Shown here: one piece after another, positions 15,118-15,597 of the stretch
How the letters are laid out: each line of letters starts with the position of its first letter
How positions within the stretch are numbered: the first letter of the stretch is position 1
Assembly (NCBI GenBank): GCA_016741945.1
Contig: JACVCQ010000018.1
Location: 1-15,597 of the forward strand
From: Chitinophagaceae bacterium
GTDB lineage: Bacteria > Bacteroidota > Bacteroidia > Chitinophagales > Chitinophagaceae
Direction: 5' to 3'
Length of the DNA stretch: 15,597 nucleotides
Made by a program: the position numbers and the translations under genes
Notes under the pieces: model-generated
What the model saw: the letters and a program-made list of their open reading frames with translations, nothing else
Told to the model about the DNA's origin: nothing
Database searches by the model: none

Positions 15118-15465
15118 ATGCTAAAAAAAAATAGGAATCTGTTGAATCATATTCATCCATGGACCATGGTCTATGCACTATTCACTATCCTCATACTCAC
15201 TGCTTGCAATAGTTCATTCACACCTAAGCCTAACGGCTATTTCAAGATCGATTTTCCTGAAAAAGCATACCAAAAATTTGATACAACCGGATATCCTTAT
15301 GCATTTGAATATCCGGTGTATGCTAAAGTAGTAAAAGACAGCACCTTCTTTGGAGATGCAACAGAGAATCCTTGGTGGATTAATATAGAGTTTCCTCAAT
15401 TTAATGGCCGAATTTATATCAGTTATAAGGAAATAGGTCCTATCCGATTCGCTACTTTGATGTAA
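15118..15465 (+). CDS. gldD: Gliding motility lipoprotein GldD, C-terminally truncated
   Basis: GldD is an outer-envelope lipoprotein required for gliding in Flavobacterium. From ATG 15118 the protein has 115 residues against roughly 185-200 in the family. A signal peptide with lipobox LTAC (Cys30) is followed by the family core: FTPKPNGYFKIDFPEKAYQ, YPYAFEYPVYAKV and NPWWINIEFPQFNGRIYISYKEIG (to about residue 107). The last eight residues (PIRFATLM) and all downstream sequence show no GldD likeness in any forward frame, so about 70-80 residues are missing. The frame is open from 15064, giving 18 more residues, but 15118 puts a normal signal peptide first; the ATG at 15166 is a shorter alternative. 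The codons for HPWTMVY lie in the right arm of the CCATGG inverted repeat. Identity is firm; truncation may be decay, rearrangement or a misassembled contig end. Confidence 0.85.
   Translation: MLKKNRNLLNHIHPWTMVYALFTILILTACNSSFTPKPNGYFKIDFPEKAYQKFDTTGYPYAFEYPVYAKVVKDSTFFGDATENPWWINIEFPQFNGRIYISYKEIGPIRFATLM
15159..15174 (+). repeat. Right arm of CCATGG inverted repeat inside gldD
   Basis: ATGGACCATGGTCTAT is the exact reverse complement of 15043-15058, 100 bases upstream. It lies within the gldD signal-peptide codons and contains the alternative ATG at 15166. Confidence 0.75.
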
Positions 15466-15497
15466 CATGCTTTACTATTAACCTGTACACATTCTTC

Positions 15498-15590
15498 CTA
15501 AACCTTGTAGATCGTCGCCTCATTAATGTAAGCCTCTAACGCCGCCTTATCTATTTCTTTCTCATTGGTCGGGACTTGAGCACCTCTCAA
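15498..15590 (-). other. Possible tail of an unidentified minus-strand ORF at the window edge
   Basis: Thirty codons open between a TGA (15591-15593) and a TAG (15498-15500) read as a plausible protein tail (contains VPTNEKEIDKAALEAYINEA). One base shift at about 15582-15588 would join it to an open frame reaching the window edge. I do not recognise it. It lies in the sequence that replaces the expected end of gldD. Confidence 0.2.
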
Positions 15591-15597
15591 TCAATTT

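Noticed and set aside
15438..15536. GldD continuing in another frame after 15438
   Set aside because: One alternative frame stays open to a TAA at 15534-15536, but its residues show none of the expected GldD C-terminal blocks.

Overview
The window reads as chromosomal DNA of a member of the Bacteroidota, most likely of the family Chitinophagaceae (the family is an inference). The main reasons are the gldE-gldD gliding pair directly behind mutY and ssb, the 31-codon AURKAIP1/COX24-type ribosomal protein gene, the DUF1800-DUF1501 pair, moderate-to-low GC, the near absence of Shine-Dalgarno sequences before start codons, and a candidate Bacteroidota-type -7 element (TAnnTTTG) before gldE. Nearly all genes are housekeeping or common family genes. 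I see no CRISPR array, transposase, phage gene, defence cluster, tRNA or rRNA.

Layout. Bases 1-1767 (+) hold the 3' end of a DUF1800 gene followed by a complete, Tat-exported DUF1501 gene. Bases 1783-7536 (all -) hold, in transcription order, radA, comF, a secreted glutathione-peroxidase-like gene closed by a clear intrinsic terminator, acs (acetyl-CoA synthetase) interrupted by an in-frame TAA, and a secreted WG-repeat protein. Bases 7537-7995 hold no gene but contain a long hairpin and palindromes between the divergent radA and a YugP-type membrane zinc protease (+). The protease converges with an RNase E/G gene (-). Upstream of that lie the small ribosomal protein gene, a membrane-anchored TPR protein and an HU-type DNA-binding protein (all -). 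From 12032 on, mutY, ssb, gldE and gldD run on the + strand.

How the genes relate. mutY, ssb and radA serve DNA repair, and HU serves chromosome architecture. The RNase E/G enzyme and the AURKAIP1-type protein serve RNA processing and ribosome function. GldE and GldD are envelope proteins tied to Bacteroidota gliding. Acs, if functional, activates acetate.

Two genes look damaged. acs has a TAA at codon 157 with perfect homology continuing in the same frame. gldD loses its family sequence after about residue 107 and stops at residue 115. Either could be real decay or an assembly or consensus artefact.

The most unusual non-coding signal is a set of self-complementary, word-like repeats. They sit directly behind stop codons (after DUF1800, radA, the protease/rng pair and gldE). 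Each locus uses its own vocabulary, except that one 17-mer is shared by two loci 5.7 kb apart. At gldE-gldD the repeat runs into both coding sequences. I cannot assign a function to these from sequence alone.
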